Origin: JBQTIM01 sp052388135
GTDB lineage: Bacteria; Elusimicrobiota; Elusimicrobia; FEN-1173
Direction: 5' to 3'
Length of the DNA: 24,419 nucleotides
Assembly: GCA_052388135.1 (NCBI GenBank)
Contig: JBQTIM010000079.1
Span: 1 to 24,419, forward strand
In this document: piece after piece, positions 8,701 through 15,652 of the stretch
How positions within the stretch are numbered: position 1 is the first letter of the stretch
How the letters are laid out: each line of letters begins with the position of its first letter
Made by a program: the position numbers and the translations under genes
The notes under the pieces: generated by a model
Told to the model about the DNA's origin: nothing
What the model saw: only the letters and a program-made list of their open reading frames with translations
The model's database searches: none

Positions 8701-9190
8701 CACGCGCGAGAGCTTCCGCGAGACCTTCGAAAAAGTCCGGGAGAACTTCAAGGCCCTCTACGGCCGCCTCTTCGAGGGCGGCGAGGCCGACCTGCGCTTC
8801 ACCGACCCCGAGGACGTGCTGAACACCGGCGTGGAAATTTACGCCCAGCCGCCGGGCAAGAAGCTCCAGAACATCACGCTGCTGTCCGGCGGCGAAAAGG
8901 CCCTCACCGCCGTCAGCCTGCTCTTCGCGTTCTTCATGGTGCGTCCCTCGCCCTTCTGCGTCCTGGACGAGGTGGACGCCCCGCTGGACGAGGCCAACGT
9001 CATGCGCTTCGTCAGCCTGCTCAGGGCTTTCACCCAGCAGTCCCAGTTCATCCTCATCACCCACAACAAGCGCTCCATGGAGACCGCCGACACCCTCTAC
9101 GGCGTCACCATGGAAACCCTGGGCGTGTCGAAAATCCTTTCCGCGCGGCTCAAAAAAGAGGCCCCGGCGGAAATGGTCGAAGCGAAATAG
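5714..9190 (+). CDS. smc: Chromosome segregation protein SMC
   Basis: At 1158 aa this is the normal length for bacterial SMC, the ATPase core of the SMC-ScpAB condensin that organises and segregates the chromosome. The N-terminal head carries Walker A (GPNGCGKS, residues 31-38) and the Q-loop region (GYSIMEQGRVEYIL), followed by ELFEEAAGVSKYKARR. Long coiled coils rich in Ala, Glu and Arg flank a hinge at about 500-625 (LLDVLPVDEPVVRRVLGDHL). The C-terminal head has the ABC signature LSGGEK (1057-1062) and Walker B FCVLDEVDAPLDEAN (D1085, catalytic E1086). The ATG at 5714 follows AAAGGA by 9 nt. No scpA or scpB is in the window. The coiled coils are unusually Ala/Arg-rich, in keeping with the high GC content. 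The gene has its own promoter. Confidence 0.98.
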   Translation: MHLKRLEMVGFKSFAERTRLDFQPGITAIIGPNGCGKSNVVDAIRWCLGEMSAKSLRSKVLLDVIFNGSANRAPTNLSEVSLTFDNSQNRLPIDYSEVTVTRRLFRSGESEYFLNKTQCRLKDIKELFLDTGIGEEGYSIMEQGRVEYILNARPEERRELFEEAAGVSKYKARREEALRKMERAQIDLDRLSDVIAMTKEQMDKLDAAVRKARQYQKMQDELKIMEVSHWLWEISQLDAELASLKESLRVLEDASQAKTAEIAGREAELADLRVTEIRLGEELVAVNRRLSEIDGAIVLAEQSHRHAEERIAEVLARDAQLDAEMAEADKRLAELGDLRPAVEAELRMEREQAAGTGEALRAAEENHRALLERQKAAEEESHALQAKLWESNRERGRLQNDAAHRRSLAARLELEIKALKKDKEQAEEKIRSAGAARETAARENADRRYGLSGLEENARAAQAAREEAERRLAEADALSASLQERFFSAKAQREAHAEREAGDPYAQGRAAVLSAGLPGIQGPLGKLLDVLPVDEPVVRRVLGDHLNDLLADSLEDARAAVAFLADGKKGRARFLVLDRIPSVEAPSGPAPVGQRAVLDLIRCDDRLRPALRFLAGRWVAGGHTLYGEGVLEGGADFAPPREADALRLENLGRELDAAQSALESARREKTAREAERAAAASADEAASRALETARVQAEVYRQEEDRHASLAELGQKELDLIEEEIRRASAEDEQAQASARDMDARLAELTAAEEDLRVRWQAAHEALRVRQEETSAAGASLAAARERAGHQSQRVAWQEKRLADADAESAALTASLESKRGERAVSGEKIEEQKRVQAESRASVESRADERRETERSLEDIHARRQAHHDRSAAASTAVDALREEAERLRAEHEDKKIRDSHARAKRESLETRMKEKYGFDAAEAAQSHGSPAAPADAAALDRLRRRVESMGPVNLAAPEEHTQLEERYNFLLTQQQDIIKAKEDLMRTIQKINATTRESFRETFEKVRENFKALYGRLFEGGEADLRFTDPEDVLNTGVEIYAQPPGKKLQNITLLSGGEKALTAVSLLFAFFMVRPSPFCVLDEVDAPLDEANVMRFVSLLRAFTQQSQFILITHNKRSMETADTLYGVTMETLGVSKILSARLKKEAPAEMVEAK

Positions 9191-9313
9191 CCGGAGCCGA
9201 GGCGGTTTTTCAGGGGCCCGGCGGGCCGTTCGTGGAAGCCGTTTCAGGGGCCGGATCCCGGCCCGCGTCGGGGTTTCCGCCGGACTTCGTTTTTCCGTTT
9301 CCGGGCCCGCTTC

Positions 9314-10513
9314 GTGCGCGTTAAAGTCCTGGGGTTCGACATAGACGCCCTGGCCTCCGCCGCCGCCCTGGCGGCCGTGGACGGATTCCTGAACGAAACG
9401 CCCCGCCGGCCGCGCCAGATCATCACCGCCAACGCCCTCATGATTTTGGCCGCGGAGACGCACGCCGGCCTGCGGGACGCTTTCCGTCGGGCCGACCTGG
9501 TTTTGCCCGATTCCGTCGGCGTCTGCCTGGCCGCGCGCCTGTCCGGGCGCCCCCTGCCCGAAACCGTCCCCGGCGTGGATTTTCTGGAAAGCCTGTGCCG
9601 GCGCGCGGCCGGATCCGGCCTCCGGGTGTTTCTCCTGGGCGCCGCCCCGGGCGTTTCCGAGGCGGCGGCCGGCAACCTGCGCGTCCGCCATCCGGGCCTG
9701 CGGATCGCCGGCACGCGCCATGGCTACTTTTCGCCCGAAGAGGAGAACGATGTCTTCGGCCAAATCTCCGCCGCCGCGCCCGACTTCGTCTTCGTCGCCC
9801 TGGACGTTCCCCGCCAGGACGCCTGGATTTGCGAAAACCTCAGTCGGTTCGGTTCCGCCGTCGTCATGGGCGTGGGAGGAAGCTTCGACGTCCTGTCCGG
9901 CCGCCTGGCGCGGGCCCCGCGCTGGATGCGGGCCGCAAAATTGGAATGGCTCTTCCGCGTCCTGCAGGAGCCTTCCCGCGCCGCCCGCATGGCCCGCCTG
10001 CCGGCGTTTCTCTGGAAGGCGCTGACAGACCGGCGGTCGGCCGCGTTTCTTCTCGCGGGAGTTCTTTTCGCGGCCTGCCGCCCCGGTTCTTCTCCGTCCG
10101 AGGATGCCGAGCCGGCCGGCGTCCAGGCCCGAAAGATTCTGGAGGCCTCCAAACAGGATGCCCGCAGTCTCAAGGATGAATACGCCGCCCGCGCTGAAGC
10201 GCGCCTCAGCCAACTGGAATCGGCCCTCAACGAGCTGAAAACCAAGTCGGCGGCCGGCGGAAGGAAGACACGCAAAGCCGCGGCGGATCGTCTCGACGCG
10301 CTTCAGGGCAAGAGAGCCGGCGCCCAAAAGAGACTTCAGGCCATCCGAAGCGCCGGAGAAACCGGCTGGGAGAAACTCAGAAGCGGTCTCGACGAAGCCT
10401 TGACGGATTTCCAAGAGTCCTTGGATAAAGTGACTGTTTTGCAAACAATGACTTGTTCTTCCGAACAGCCAAATATTTTTTGTAAGGGTTCTTTACATTG
10501 CCTCAGGTTTTGA
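9314..10513 (+). CDS. WecG/TagA/CpsF glycosyltransferase with a lipoprotein-like C-terminal extension
   Basis: Residues 1 to about 245 are a WecG/TagA/CpsF (GT26) glycosyltransferase. Thr38 in QIITANALM and Asp66 in ADLVLPDSVGV sit where the catalytic Thr and Asp of TagA lie; PGVDFLESL, RVFLLGAAPGVSEAAA and the C-terminal EWLFRVLQEPSR are also typical. The usual GxPxQE motif is changed to LDVPRQDAWI. The family transfers sugars such as ManNAc onto lipid carriers for surface polymers. Such proteins normally end near here, but this frame continues for another ~155 residues. The extension starts with a basic stretch, a hydrophobic run and a lipobox-like LFAAC (Cys255), then a charged helical region. 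The last ~25 codons are AT-rich and overlap the next promoter. A GTG at 9314 is the best start; no clear Shine-Dalgarno. It may be a true fusion, or two genes joined by a mutation or an assembly error. Confidence 0.8.
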   Translation: MRVKVLGFDIDALASAAALAAVDGFLNETPRRPRQIITANALMILAAETHAGLRDAFRRADLVLPDSVGVCLAARLSGRPLPETVPGVDFLESLCRRAAGSGLRVFLLGAAPGVSEAAAGNLRVRHPGLRIAGTRHGYFSPEEENDVFGQISAAAPDFVFVALDVPRQDAWICENLSRFGSAVVMGVGGSFDVLSGRLARAPRWMRAAKLEWLFRVLQEPSRAARMARLPAFLWKALTDRRSAAFLLAGVLFAACRPGSSPSEDAEPAGVQARKILEASKQDARSLKDEYAARAEARLSQLESALNELKTKSAAGGRKTRKAAADRLDALQGKRAGAQKRLQAIRSAGETGWEKLRSGLDEALTDFQESLDKVTVLQTMTCSSEQPNIFCKGSLHCLRF

Positions 10514-10521
10514 GGTATAAT
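10471..10521 (+). promoter_or_regulatory. Promoter with UP-like element for the histidine kinase
   Basis: A -35 TTTACA (10492-10497, five of six), an 18-bp spacer and a perfect -10 TATAAT (10516-10521) lie upstream of the kinase gene. An AT-rich run, AAATATTTTTTGTAA (10471-10485), directly precedes the -35 and stands out in this GC-rich sequence, resembling an UP element. The start of transcription is expected near 10528, giving a ~29-nt leader. Confidence 0.8.
10501..10515 (+). promoter_or_regulatory. Inverted repeat in the promoter spacer (possible operator)
   Basis: CCTCA-N5-TGAGG fills most of the spacer between the -35 and -10 of the kinase promoter, the place where a repressor or an activator that twists the spacer would bind. 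It overlaps the stop codon of the upstream gene (10511-10513). With a 5-bp stem and no T-tract it is unlikely to be a terminator. The function is inferred from position only. Confidence 0.4.
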
Positions 10522-10522
10522 T

Positions 10523-10542
10523 GATGAGGTTGACTTCTCATC
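10523..10542 (+). promoter_or_regulatory. Stem-loop before the kinase Shine-Dalgarno
   Basis: GATGAG (10523-10528) pairs with CTCATC (10537-10542) around an 8-nt loop. It spans the expected transcription start and abuts the run of seven G that serves as ribosome binding site (10543-10549). It could act in DNA as a protein site or, if transcription starts early enough, as an RNA hairpin next to the ribosome binding site. Confidence 0.35.
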
Positions 10543-10556
10543 GGGGGGGAATTCTT

Positions 10557-11906
10557 ATGCCCATGGAGGGCGCGCTGGGAACCGCCGGCTCCACGTCCGG
10601 CGGCGCGGGAGCTGGTCCGGTCTTCTCCAATGTCGGCGGTTTTGCGCAGAACCGCCGCGCCGCCTGGCCTCCAGCCGGGGAGGCCCTCCGCCCGCCTTCC
10701 TCCGAAGAACTGCTCTCCCTCATGACCAGCGTCCATTCCGGCCGCACGCTGGACGAGATGATGGACCGCCTTTTCGAATCCCTCCTCTGCTTCATTCCCT
10801 ATCACCGCATGGAGTTGGCGCTCTATAAAAACGGAGGGAAGAGCCTTCGCCTTCGTTGGACGCGCACCGGCGACGAGACGTCCGGCGCTCCGGCCGGAAT
10901 CCTTTTGCCGCGGGCGGCCGCCGGTCTGCGCCCTTTCCTGGAGTCCAAGCGGCCCCGCCTCTTGAATCGTCTGGAGACCTGCCTTCCCCAGCGGCCCGCC
11001 GACGGGCTTTTGCGCGAGCGCATCCGCTCCGGCCTGCGTTCCTCGCTGGACGGCCCTCTCCTGGCCGGAAAGAAGCCGGTGGGTTTCCTTTTTCTCGGCA
11101 GCCGGCGCGCGGAGGGTTACCAGCCCTTCCACGCCGAGACCTTTTCCATCGTGGCGGACATGCTGGCCGGGGCCCTGGAGAAGGCCCGGGTATACCAGCA
11201 CCTGGCCGAGACGGACCGGCTGAGGGAGAAATTCCTGCGCATGGTGGTCCACGACCTCAAGCACCCTTTGAGCGTCATCCACGGCTACGCCGGCCTCATG
11301 CGCGAGAACAAGCTGGGCCCCGTCCCGCCGGAGCAGCGCAAGGTGCATGACCTCATCATCAACAGCTGCGCCCGCATGGCCTCCATGCTGGACGAGCTGC
11401 TGGACGTGAAAGCCGAGTCGCGCCTGATGGGCCTGGAGCCCCAGCACGTGGACCCGGCCGCCCTATTGCGGGAGTGCCACGCCGCCAACGCCGTCGTGGC
11501 CCGCGAGAAACGCATGACTCTGCTCCTGAACATCGAGGATCTGCCGGCCCGCGCCGTCCTGGACCCCGACCGGATCGGCCAGGTCATCGCGAACCTGATC
11601 TCCAACGCCGTGAAGTTTTCCCACCCCGGCTCCACCATCGTCCTGCGCGGCCGGTCCACCCGGCGGGAGCTGGAGATTTCCGTCAAGGATCAAGGCCAGG
11701 GCATCCCCGAGGAAGAGATATCCAATTTGTTCCTGGAATACGGCCGCGCGCGGGGCGTGAAGCCCACGGGCGGCGAGAGATCCACCGGGCTCGGGCTGGC
11801 CATCGTCAAGCTCATCGTGCACGCCCACGGCGGCCGCGTCTGGGTCAAAAGCGCCGTGGGCGAGGGCTCTTTGTTCGCGTTCACCCTTCCTCTGGACGAA
11901 AAATAG
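10557..11906 (+). CDS. Sensor histidine kinase with GAF-like input domain
   Basis: This 449-aa protein has no membrane segment or signal peptide and is probably cytosolic. After a ~50-residue Gly/Ala/Pro-rich N-terminus, a GAF-like domain spans about 55-215 (LLSLMTSVHSGRTLDEMMDR at its start and GFLFLGSRRAEGY near its end). A HisKA domain follows, with the phospho-acceptor His232 in MVVHDLKHPLSVIHGYAGL. The HATPase_c domain has an N box (QVIANLISNAVKFS), a G1 box (VKDQGQGIPEEE) and a G2 box (STGLGLAIVKLIVHAHGGRVWV). It should autophosphorylate and pass phosphate to a response regulator, but none is encoded nearby, so it is an orphan here. The start at ATG 10557 lies 7 nt after a run of seven G; the frame is open to 10521, but that TTG overlaps the -10. 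ATG 10563 is an alternative. Confidence 0.93.
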   Translation: MPMEGALGTAGSTSGGAGAGPVFSNVGGFAQNRRAAWPPAGEALRPPSSEELLSLMTSVHSGRTLDEMMDRLFESLLCFIPYHRMELALYKNGGKSLRLRWTRTGDETSGAPAGILLPRAAAGLRPFLESKRPRLLNRLETCLPQRPADGLLRERIRSGLRSSLDGPLLAGKKPVGFLFLGSRRAEGYQPFHAETFSIVADMLAGALEKARVYQHLAETDRLREKFLRMVVHDLKHPLSVIHGYAGLMRENKLGPVPPEQRKVHDLIINSCARMASMLDELLDVKAESRLMGLEPQHVDPAALLRECHAANAVVAREKRMTLLLNIEDLPARAVLDPDRIGQVIANLISNAVKFSHPGSTIVLRGRSTRRELEISVKDQGQGIPEEEISNLFLEYGRARGVKPTGGERSTGLGLAIVKLIVHAHGGRVWVKSAVGEGSLFAFTLPLDEK

Positions 11907-12075
11907 CCGCAGTCGGACGTCGGCGCCGTCCCGCTTCGGGGCGTACTTTCCGGGCGTTGCGGCTTTCCTCTGCGCATGATTAGCCGGAGGAATTCGGTCG
12001 CGGCGGGCAGGCGCATGCCTTCACCATAACCGCCCTGCGGCGTAACGGCACGCGTCCCTCCCGTTTCTTTCCAAA

Positions 12076-12104
12076 TTGCGTCCCCTCCGGAAATGAGATA
12101 AAAT
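12076..12104 (+). promoter_or_regulatory. Possible promoter of the riboflavin operon
   Basis: A poor -35 TTGCGT (12076-12081), a 17-bp spacer and a good -10 TAAAAT (12099-12104) precede ribD. Transcription would start near 12111, leaving a leader of about 45 nt to ATG 12156. That is too short for an FMN riboswitch. The rest of the 249-bp gap from 11907 shows no gene, terminator or known riboswitch. Confidence 0.4.
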
Positions 12105-12155
12105 CCTCCTCTGAATTCCCCTCGGATGTCCTTTCGTCGGCGGGAAACGCTTCCC

Positions 12156-13238
12156 ATGCGCTCCGATGCCGTCCATATGAGCCGGGCCCTGGCCCTGGCG
12201 GAAAAAAGCCGTTTCACGGCGGGTCCCAACCCCTTGGTGGGGTGCGTGATCGTCCGGGCGGGCCGCGTCGTGGCCGAGGGCCGGCATGAGAGGTTCGGAG
12301 GCCCCCACGCCGAGGCGGCCGCCTTGCGCCGCGCGGGCCGGCGGGCCCGGGGCGCCACCCTTTACGTCAATTTGGAACCCTGCGCCCATTGGGGCAAAAC
12401 CGCGCCCTGCGCCGAAGCGGTGGCGAGGGCCGGCGTCCGCCGCGTGGTGGCGGCCATGACCGACCCCGATCCGCGGGTGTCGGGCTGCGGGTTCGCCGCG
12501 CTGCGCCGGGCCGGCGTGCGGGTGGAAACGGGCCTTTTGGAAAAAAGCGCGCGGTTCATCAACCGGGCGTTTCTCAAAAGCCGCGCGCGGAACCTTCCCT
12601 ACGTGATTTACAAGTCGGCCCAGACGCTGGACGGACGCATCGCCTCCGCCTCGGGCCGCTCGCGCTGGATCACGGGCGAGGCCGCGCGGGCCTGGGGGCG
12701 GCGCCTGCGGGCCGAATGCGACGCGGTTCTGGTGGGAGGGGAAACTTTGCGGCGGGACGATCCCGCCCTCACGAGCCGCGGCCCGGGGCCGGACCCGCTG
12801 AGGCTGGTGGTCTCTTCCTCCTTGAATTTGCCGCCCAAGGCCAAAGCGTTCAAGGGCGGGGCGCCGGCCTGGGTCGTCACCGACCGTTCGGCGCCGCTCC
12901 GCCGGCGGCGGGCGCTGGAGGCCGCGGGCGTCCAAGTGCTGGCCTATCCCCGTACGCGGTCGGGCCTGCCGCTTCGAACCGTTTTCAAGGACCTTCGGGC
13001 CCTGGGCCTTCACAAGATTTTGGCGGAGGGGGGCGGAGAGTTGGCCTATTCCCTGTTCAAGGCCGGCTTGGTGGACGAGGTCTATTTGTTCATGGCGCCG
13101 CGCTTTCTGGGCGGACGGACGGCGCCGTCGTCCCTGGACGGGGCGGGATGGCCCCGGCCGGACGCCGGACCCGCTTTGAAAGATATCCGCGTCGCGCGGG
13201 TGGGAGAGGACATTTTGATTCATGGGTTCGTCGCTTAA
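12156..13238 (+). CDS. ribD: Bifunctional riboflavin biosynthesis deaminase/reductase
   Basis: RibD carries out the second and third steps from GTP: deamination of the pyrimidine and NADPH-dependent reduction of the ribose side chain. The N-terminal deaminase has the zinc ligands His51 (with catalytic Glu53, GGPHAEAAAL), Cys76 and Cys85 (EPCAHWGKTAPC). The reductase domain begins near residue 148 with YVIYKSAQTLDGRIAS and contains GRSRWITGE and LAEGGGELAYS. It is 360 aa from ATG 12156. That start puts the zinc ligands within one residue of the E. coli positions. An upstream in-frame ATG at 12126 would add ten residues (MSFRRRETLP) but has no better ribosome site. It is first in a ribD-ribE-ribBA-ribH-nusB run, 15 bp before ribE. 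Confidence 0.96.
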   Translation: MRSDAVHMSRALALAEKSRFTAGPNPLVGCVIVRAGRVVAEGRHERFGGPHAEAAALRRAGRRARGATLYVNLEPCAHWGKTAPCAEAVARAGVRRVVAAMTDPDPRVSGCGFAALRRAGVRVETGLLEKSARFINRAFLKSRARNLPYVIYKSAQTLDGRIASASGRSRWITGEAARAWGRRLRAECDAVLVGGETLRRDDPALTSRGPGPDPLRLVVSSSLNLPPKAKAFKGGAPAWVVTDRSAPLRRRRALEAAGVQVLAYPRTRSGLPLRTVFKDLRALGLHKILAEGGGELAYSLFKAGLVDEVYLFMAPRFLGGRTAPSSLDGAGWPRPDAGPALKDIRVARVGEDILIHGFVA

Positions 13239-13253
13239 GAGCCTGTCTTGTCT

Positions 13254-13838
13254 ATGTTCACGGGCCTCGTAGAGGCGGTGGGTTCCGTGGCGTTCCGCCG
13301 CGGCTCGCGGCTGGGCGTGGCGGCGGCGTTGGGCGGCGTGAAGCGGGGCGATTCCCTGGCGGTGGACGGCGTCTGCCTGACGGCCGTTGCCGCGGGCCGG
13401 GGCCGGCGGCGCGTGCTGGAGTTCGACGTTTCCGAGGAGACGTTCCGCCGCAGTTCCTTGGGCGGCCTGGCCCCCGGCCGGCGGGTGAATTTGGAAAGGG
13501 CGGCGCGGCTGGGCGCGCCCTTGGGCGGCCATTTCGTCTTAGGACACGTGGACGCGGTGGGAAAGCTGAAATCGCGGACGGCCCGGGGCGCGTCTCAGGA
13601 ACTGGAATTTTCCTTTCCCGCGGCCTTCGCGAAATACTTGGTTTTTAAAGGTTCGGTGGCGGTGGACGGCGTCAGCCTGACGGCGGCGCGGGTGTCCGGC
13701 AGTTCCTTCGCGGCGGCCGTGATCCCCCACACGGCGCGACACACCACCTTGGGCGCCAAGAAGGCCGGGGAGGCCGTCAATTTGGAGTTCGATATCCTGG
13801 CCAAGCACGTGGAGAAACTTTTGAAGAGGCGTTCTTGA
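13254..13838 (+). CDS. ribE: Riboflavin synthase alpha subunit
   Basis: This 194-aa protein starts with the invariant MFTGLVE, which fixes the start at ATG 13254. It contains the two homologous lumazine-binding repeats, each marked by the same motif: GDSLAVDGVCLTAV in the first and GSVAVDGVSLTAA in the second, with GGHFVLGHVDAVGKL at the junction. It dismutates two molecules of 6,7-dimethyl-8-ribityllumazine to riboflavin plus the ribitylaminouracil precursor, the last step of the pathway. The C-terminal IPHTARHTTLG followed by FDILAKHVEKLL is typical. It lies 15 bp after ribD and 52 bp before ribBA, so it is read from the same transcript. The symbol follows the convention ribE = riboflavin synthase (called ribC in E. 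coli). Confidence 0.97.
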   Translation: MFTGLVEAVGSVAFRRGSRLGVAAALGGVKRGDSLAVDGVCLTAVAAGRGRRRVLEFDVSEETFRRSSLGGLAPGRRVNLERAARLGAPLGGHFVLGHVDAVGKLKSRTARGASQELEFSFPAAFAKYLVFKGSVAVDGVSLTAARVSGSSFAAAVIPHTARHTTLGAKKAGEAVNLEFDILAKHVEKLLKRRS

Positions 13839-13890
13839 TCTCGTCTGCCGGCGCCTTCCCGTCCGGCCGCGCAAGGAAAGGGTCCTTCCT

Positions 13891-15120
13891 ATGAAGTTCG
13901 CTTCCATTCCGGAGGCGCTCCGCGATTTCCGGCGGGGCCGCTTCCTCATCGTCGTGGACGATCCCGGCCGCGAGAACGAGGGCGACTTGGTGATGGCCGC
14001 CGACCACGTCACGCCGTCGGCGGTCAACTTCATGGCCAAGCACGGCCGCGGGCTGATCTGCGTCCCCATGCTGGGCGAGCGGCTGGACGAACTGCGGCTT
14101 TCCCCCATGGTGGAGAACGGCGCGCCCCGGGAGGCGGCTTTCACCGTGTCGGTGGACGCGCGCAAGGGCGTCACCACCGGCATTTCGGCCTACGACCGGG
14201 CGCGGACCATCCGGGCCCTGGCCCATCCCGGCACGCGGGCCGAGGACCTGTCCCGGCCGGGCCATATTTTTCCTTTGCGCTACAAGGAGGGCGGCGTGCT
14301 GGTGCGCTCCGGCCACACCGAGGCCGCCGTGGATTTGGCGCGGCTGGCCGCCCTCACCCCGGCGGCCGTGATCTGCGAGATCATGACCGAGGACGGCACC
14401 ATGGCCCGCCTGCCGCGCCTGGTGCGGTTCGCGGCGGAGCGCCGCCTCAAGATGGTCACCATCCAGGACCTCATCCGCCACCGCCGCCAGCATGAGAAGC
14501 TTGTGCGCCGCGTGGCGGGCGCCCGTTTGCCCACGCGGTCCGGCGATTTTCAAGTTCACCTTTACGAAGACGTGCCCACCGGCGAGCACCACGTCGCCCT
14601 GGTGAAGGGCGCCGTGCACGGCGCCAAGAACGTTTTGGTGCGGGTCCATTCCTCCTGTTTCACGGGCGACGTGTTGGGCTCCCTGCGCTGCGACTGCGGC
14701 GAGCAGCTGCGCGCCGCCCTGGAGCAGGTGCAGAGGGCGGGCCGCGGCGTCGTGCTTTACATGCACCAGGAGGGGCGCGGCATCGGCTTGGTGAACAAGC
14801 TCCACGCCTACGTCCTGCAGGACAAGGGGCTCGACACCGTGCAAGCCAACGCCCGCCTCGGTTTTCCGGCGGACCTGCGGGAATACGGCATCGGCGCGCA
14901 GATTTTGGTGGACCTGGGCCTCACCAGCGTCCAGCTCCTGACCAACAACCCGCGCAAGATCGTGGGCATCGAAGGGTACGGCCTGACGGTGTCCAAGCGC
15001 ATTCCTTTGGAGATGCCTTCGAATCCCGACAACCGCCGCTATTTGGCGGCCAAGCGGCGCAAGCTGGGGCACTTGCTGGACATGGTCTCTCATGCGAATC
15101 GGCGCGCGCGAAAAGCCTGA
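13891..15120 (+). CDS. ribBA: Bifunctional DHBP synthase / GTP cyclohydrolase II
   Basis: This 409-aa fusion supplies both branches of riboflavin synthesis. The N-terminal RibB half (about 1-200) has the acidic loop DDPGRENEGDLV, then GVTTGISAYDRA, RPGHIFPLR and RSGHTEAAVDLARL, and turns ribulose-5-phosphate into 3,4-dihydroxy-2-butanone 4-phosphate. The C-terminal RibA half has the zinc cysteines Cys256, Cys267 and Cys269 (SSCFTGDVLGSLRCDCGEQL), the catalytic HQEGRGIGLVNKLHAY and TNNPRK, and opens the GTP ring. Every motif I checked in both halves is intact, so both activities are expected. ATG 13891 is placed just before the conserved N-terminus, with AAGGAAAGG upstream as a ribosome site. 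Its 3' end overlaps ribH by 29 bp. Confidence 0.97.
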   Translation: MKFASIPEALRDFRRGRFLIVVDDPGRENEGDLVMAADHVTPSAVNFMAKHGRGLICVPMLGERLDELRLSPMVENGAPREAAFTVSVDARKGVTTGISAYDRARTIRALAHPGTRAEDLSRPGHIFPLRYKEGGVLVRSGHTEAAVDLARLAALTPAAVICEIMTEDGTMARLPRLVRFAAERRLKMVTIQDLIRHRRQHEKLVRRVAGARLPTRSGDFQVHLYEDVPTGEHHVALVKGAVHGAKNVLVRVHSSCFTGDVLGSLRCDCGEQLRAALEQVQRAGRGVVLYMHQEGRGIGLVNKLHAYVLQDKGLDTVQANARLGFPADLREYGIGAQILVDLGLTSVQLLTNNPRKIVGIEGYGLTVSKRIPLEMPSNPDNRRYLAAKRRKLGHLLDMVSHANRRARKA

Positions 15121-15580
15121 CCTCCTCCCCGACGGCCGGGGCCTGCGCGTCGCGGTGGCGGTGTCCGCCTTCAACGCGGCCGTGACGGAAAGGCTGCTGG
15201 ACCGCTGCCTTGGGACGCTGAAAGAGCGCGGAGTGGCCGAACGCGGCCTGCGGGTGGAACGGGTCCCCGGGGCGTTCGAGCTGCCGCTGGCGGCCAAGGC
15301 TTTGGCGCGCGGCGGCCGGTTCGACGCGGTCATCGCGCTGGGCTGCATCCTCAAGGGCAAGACGCCGCACGACCAGTATTTGGCTCAAGAAACCGCCCGC
15401 GGGCTGGGCCAGGCGGCTCTGGACACGGGCGTGCCGGTGATCTTCGGCGTGCTGACGCCGCTCAACGCCAAGCAGGCGCTGGCGCGTTCGGCCGCCGGCC
15501 CCCTCGACAAGGGGCGCGAGGCCGCCCTGGCGGCGATCCGGATGGCGCGGCTCATGAGAAGGATGAAGGACGAATCATGA
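15092..15580 (+). CDS. ribH: 6,7-dimethyl-8-ribityllumazine synthase
   Basis: The protein is 162 aa, usual for the family. Lumazine synthase joins the RibD pathway product (after dephosphorylation) with dihydroxybutanone phosphate from RibBA. Conserved parts are VAVSAFNAAVTERLL near the N-terminus, VPGAFELPLAAKALA, and ALGCILKGKTPHDQYLAQE with the catalytic His93, followed by GVPVIFGVLTPLNAKQAL and DKGREAALAAIRMA. Two details differ from the commonest sequence: H-D-Q-Y replaces H-x-D-Y, and DKG replaces NKG. Neither removes the catalytic His. ATG 15092 overlaps the ribBA end by 29 bp and is the only start that keeps the N-terminal strand intact. It probably forms the usual pentamer or 60-mer, but this cannot be seen from sequence. 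Confidence 0.95.
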   Translation: MRIGAREKPDLLPDGRGLRVAVAVSAFNAAVTERLLDRCLGTLKERGVAERGLRVERVPGAFELPLAAKALARGGRFDAVIALGCILKGKTPHDQYLAQETARGLGQAALDTGVPVIFGVLTPLNAKQALARSAAGPLDKGREAALAAIRMARLMRRMKDES

Positions 15581-15652
15581 AGGATGAAAAATTTCCGTCC
15601 GCGCTCCGGGGCTCGACCGGTCTTGCTTCGGCGTTCCGCCGCCCGGCCTAGC

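Noticed and set aside
9208..9252. Direct repeat of TTTCAGGGGCC (9208-9218 and 9242-9252) after smc
   Set aside because: Only 11 bp in a GC-rich spacer with no further structure or T-tract; could be chance.
6476..10444. A very long open frame on the minus strand opposite smc and the glycosyltransferase gene
   Set aside because: It is the antisense shadow of GC-rich coding sequence; its translation is Gly/Ala/Gln/Arg-rich without any domain, and the plus strand carries an unmistakable SMC.
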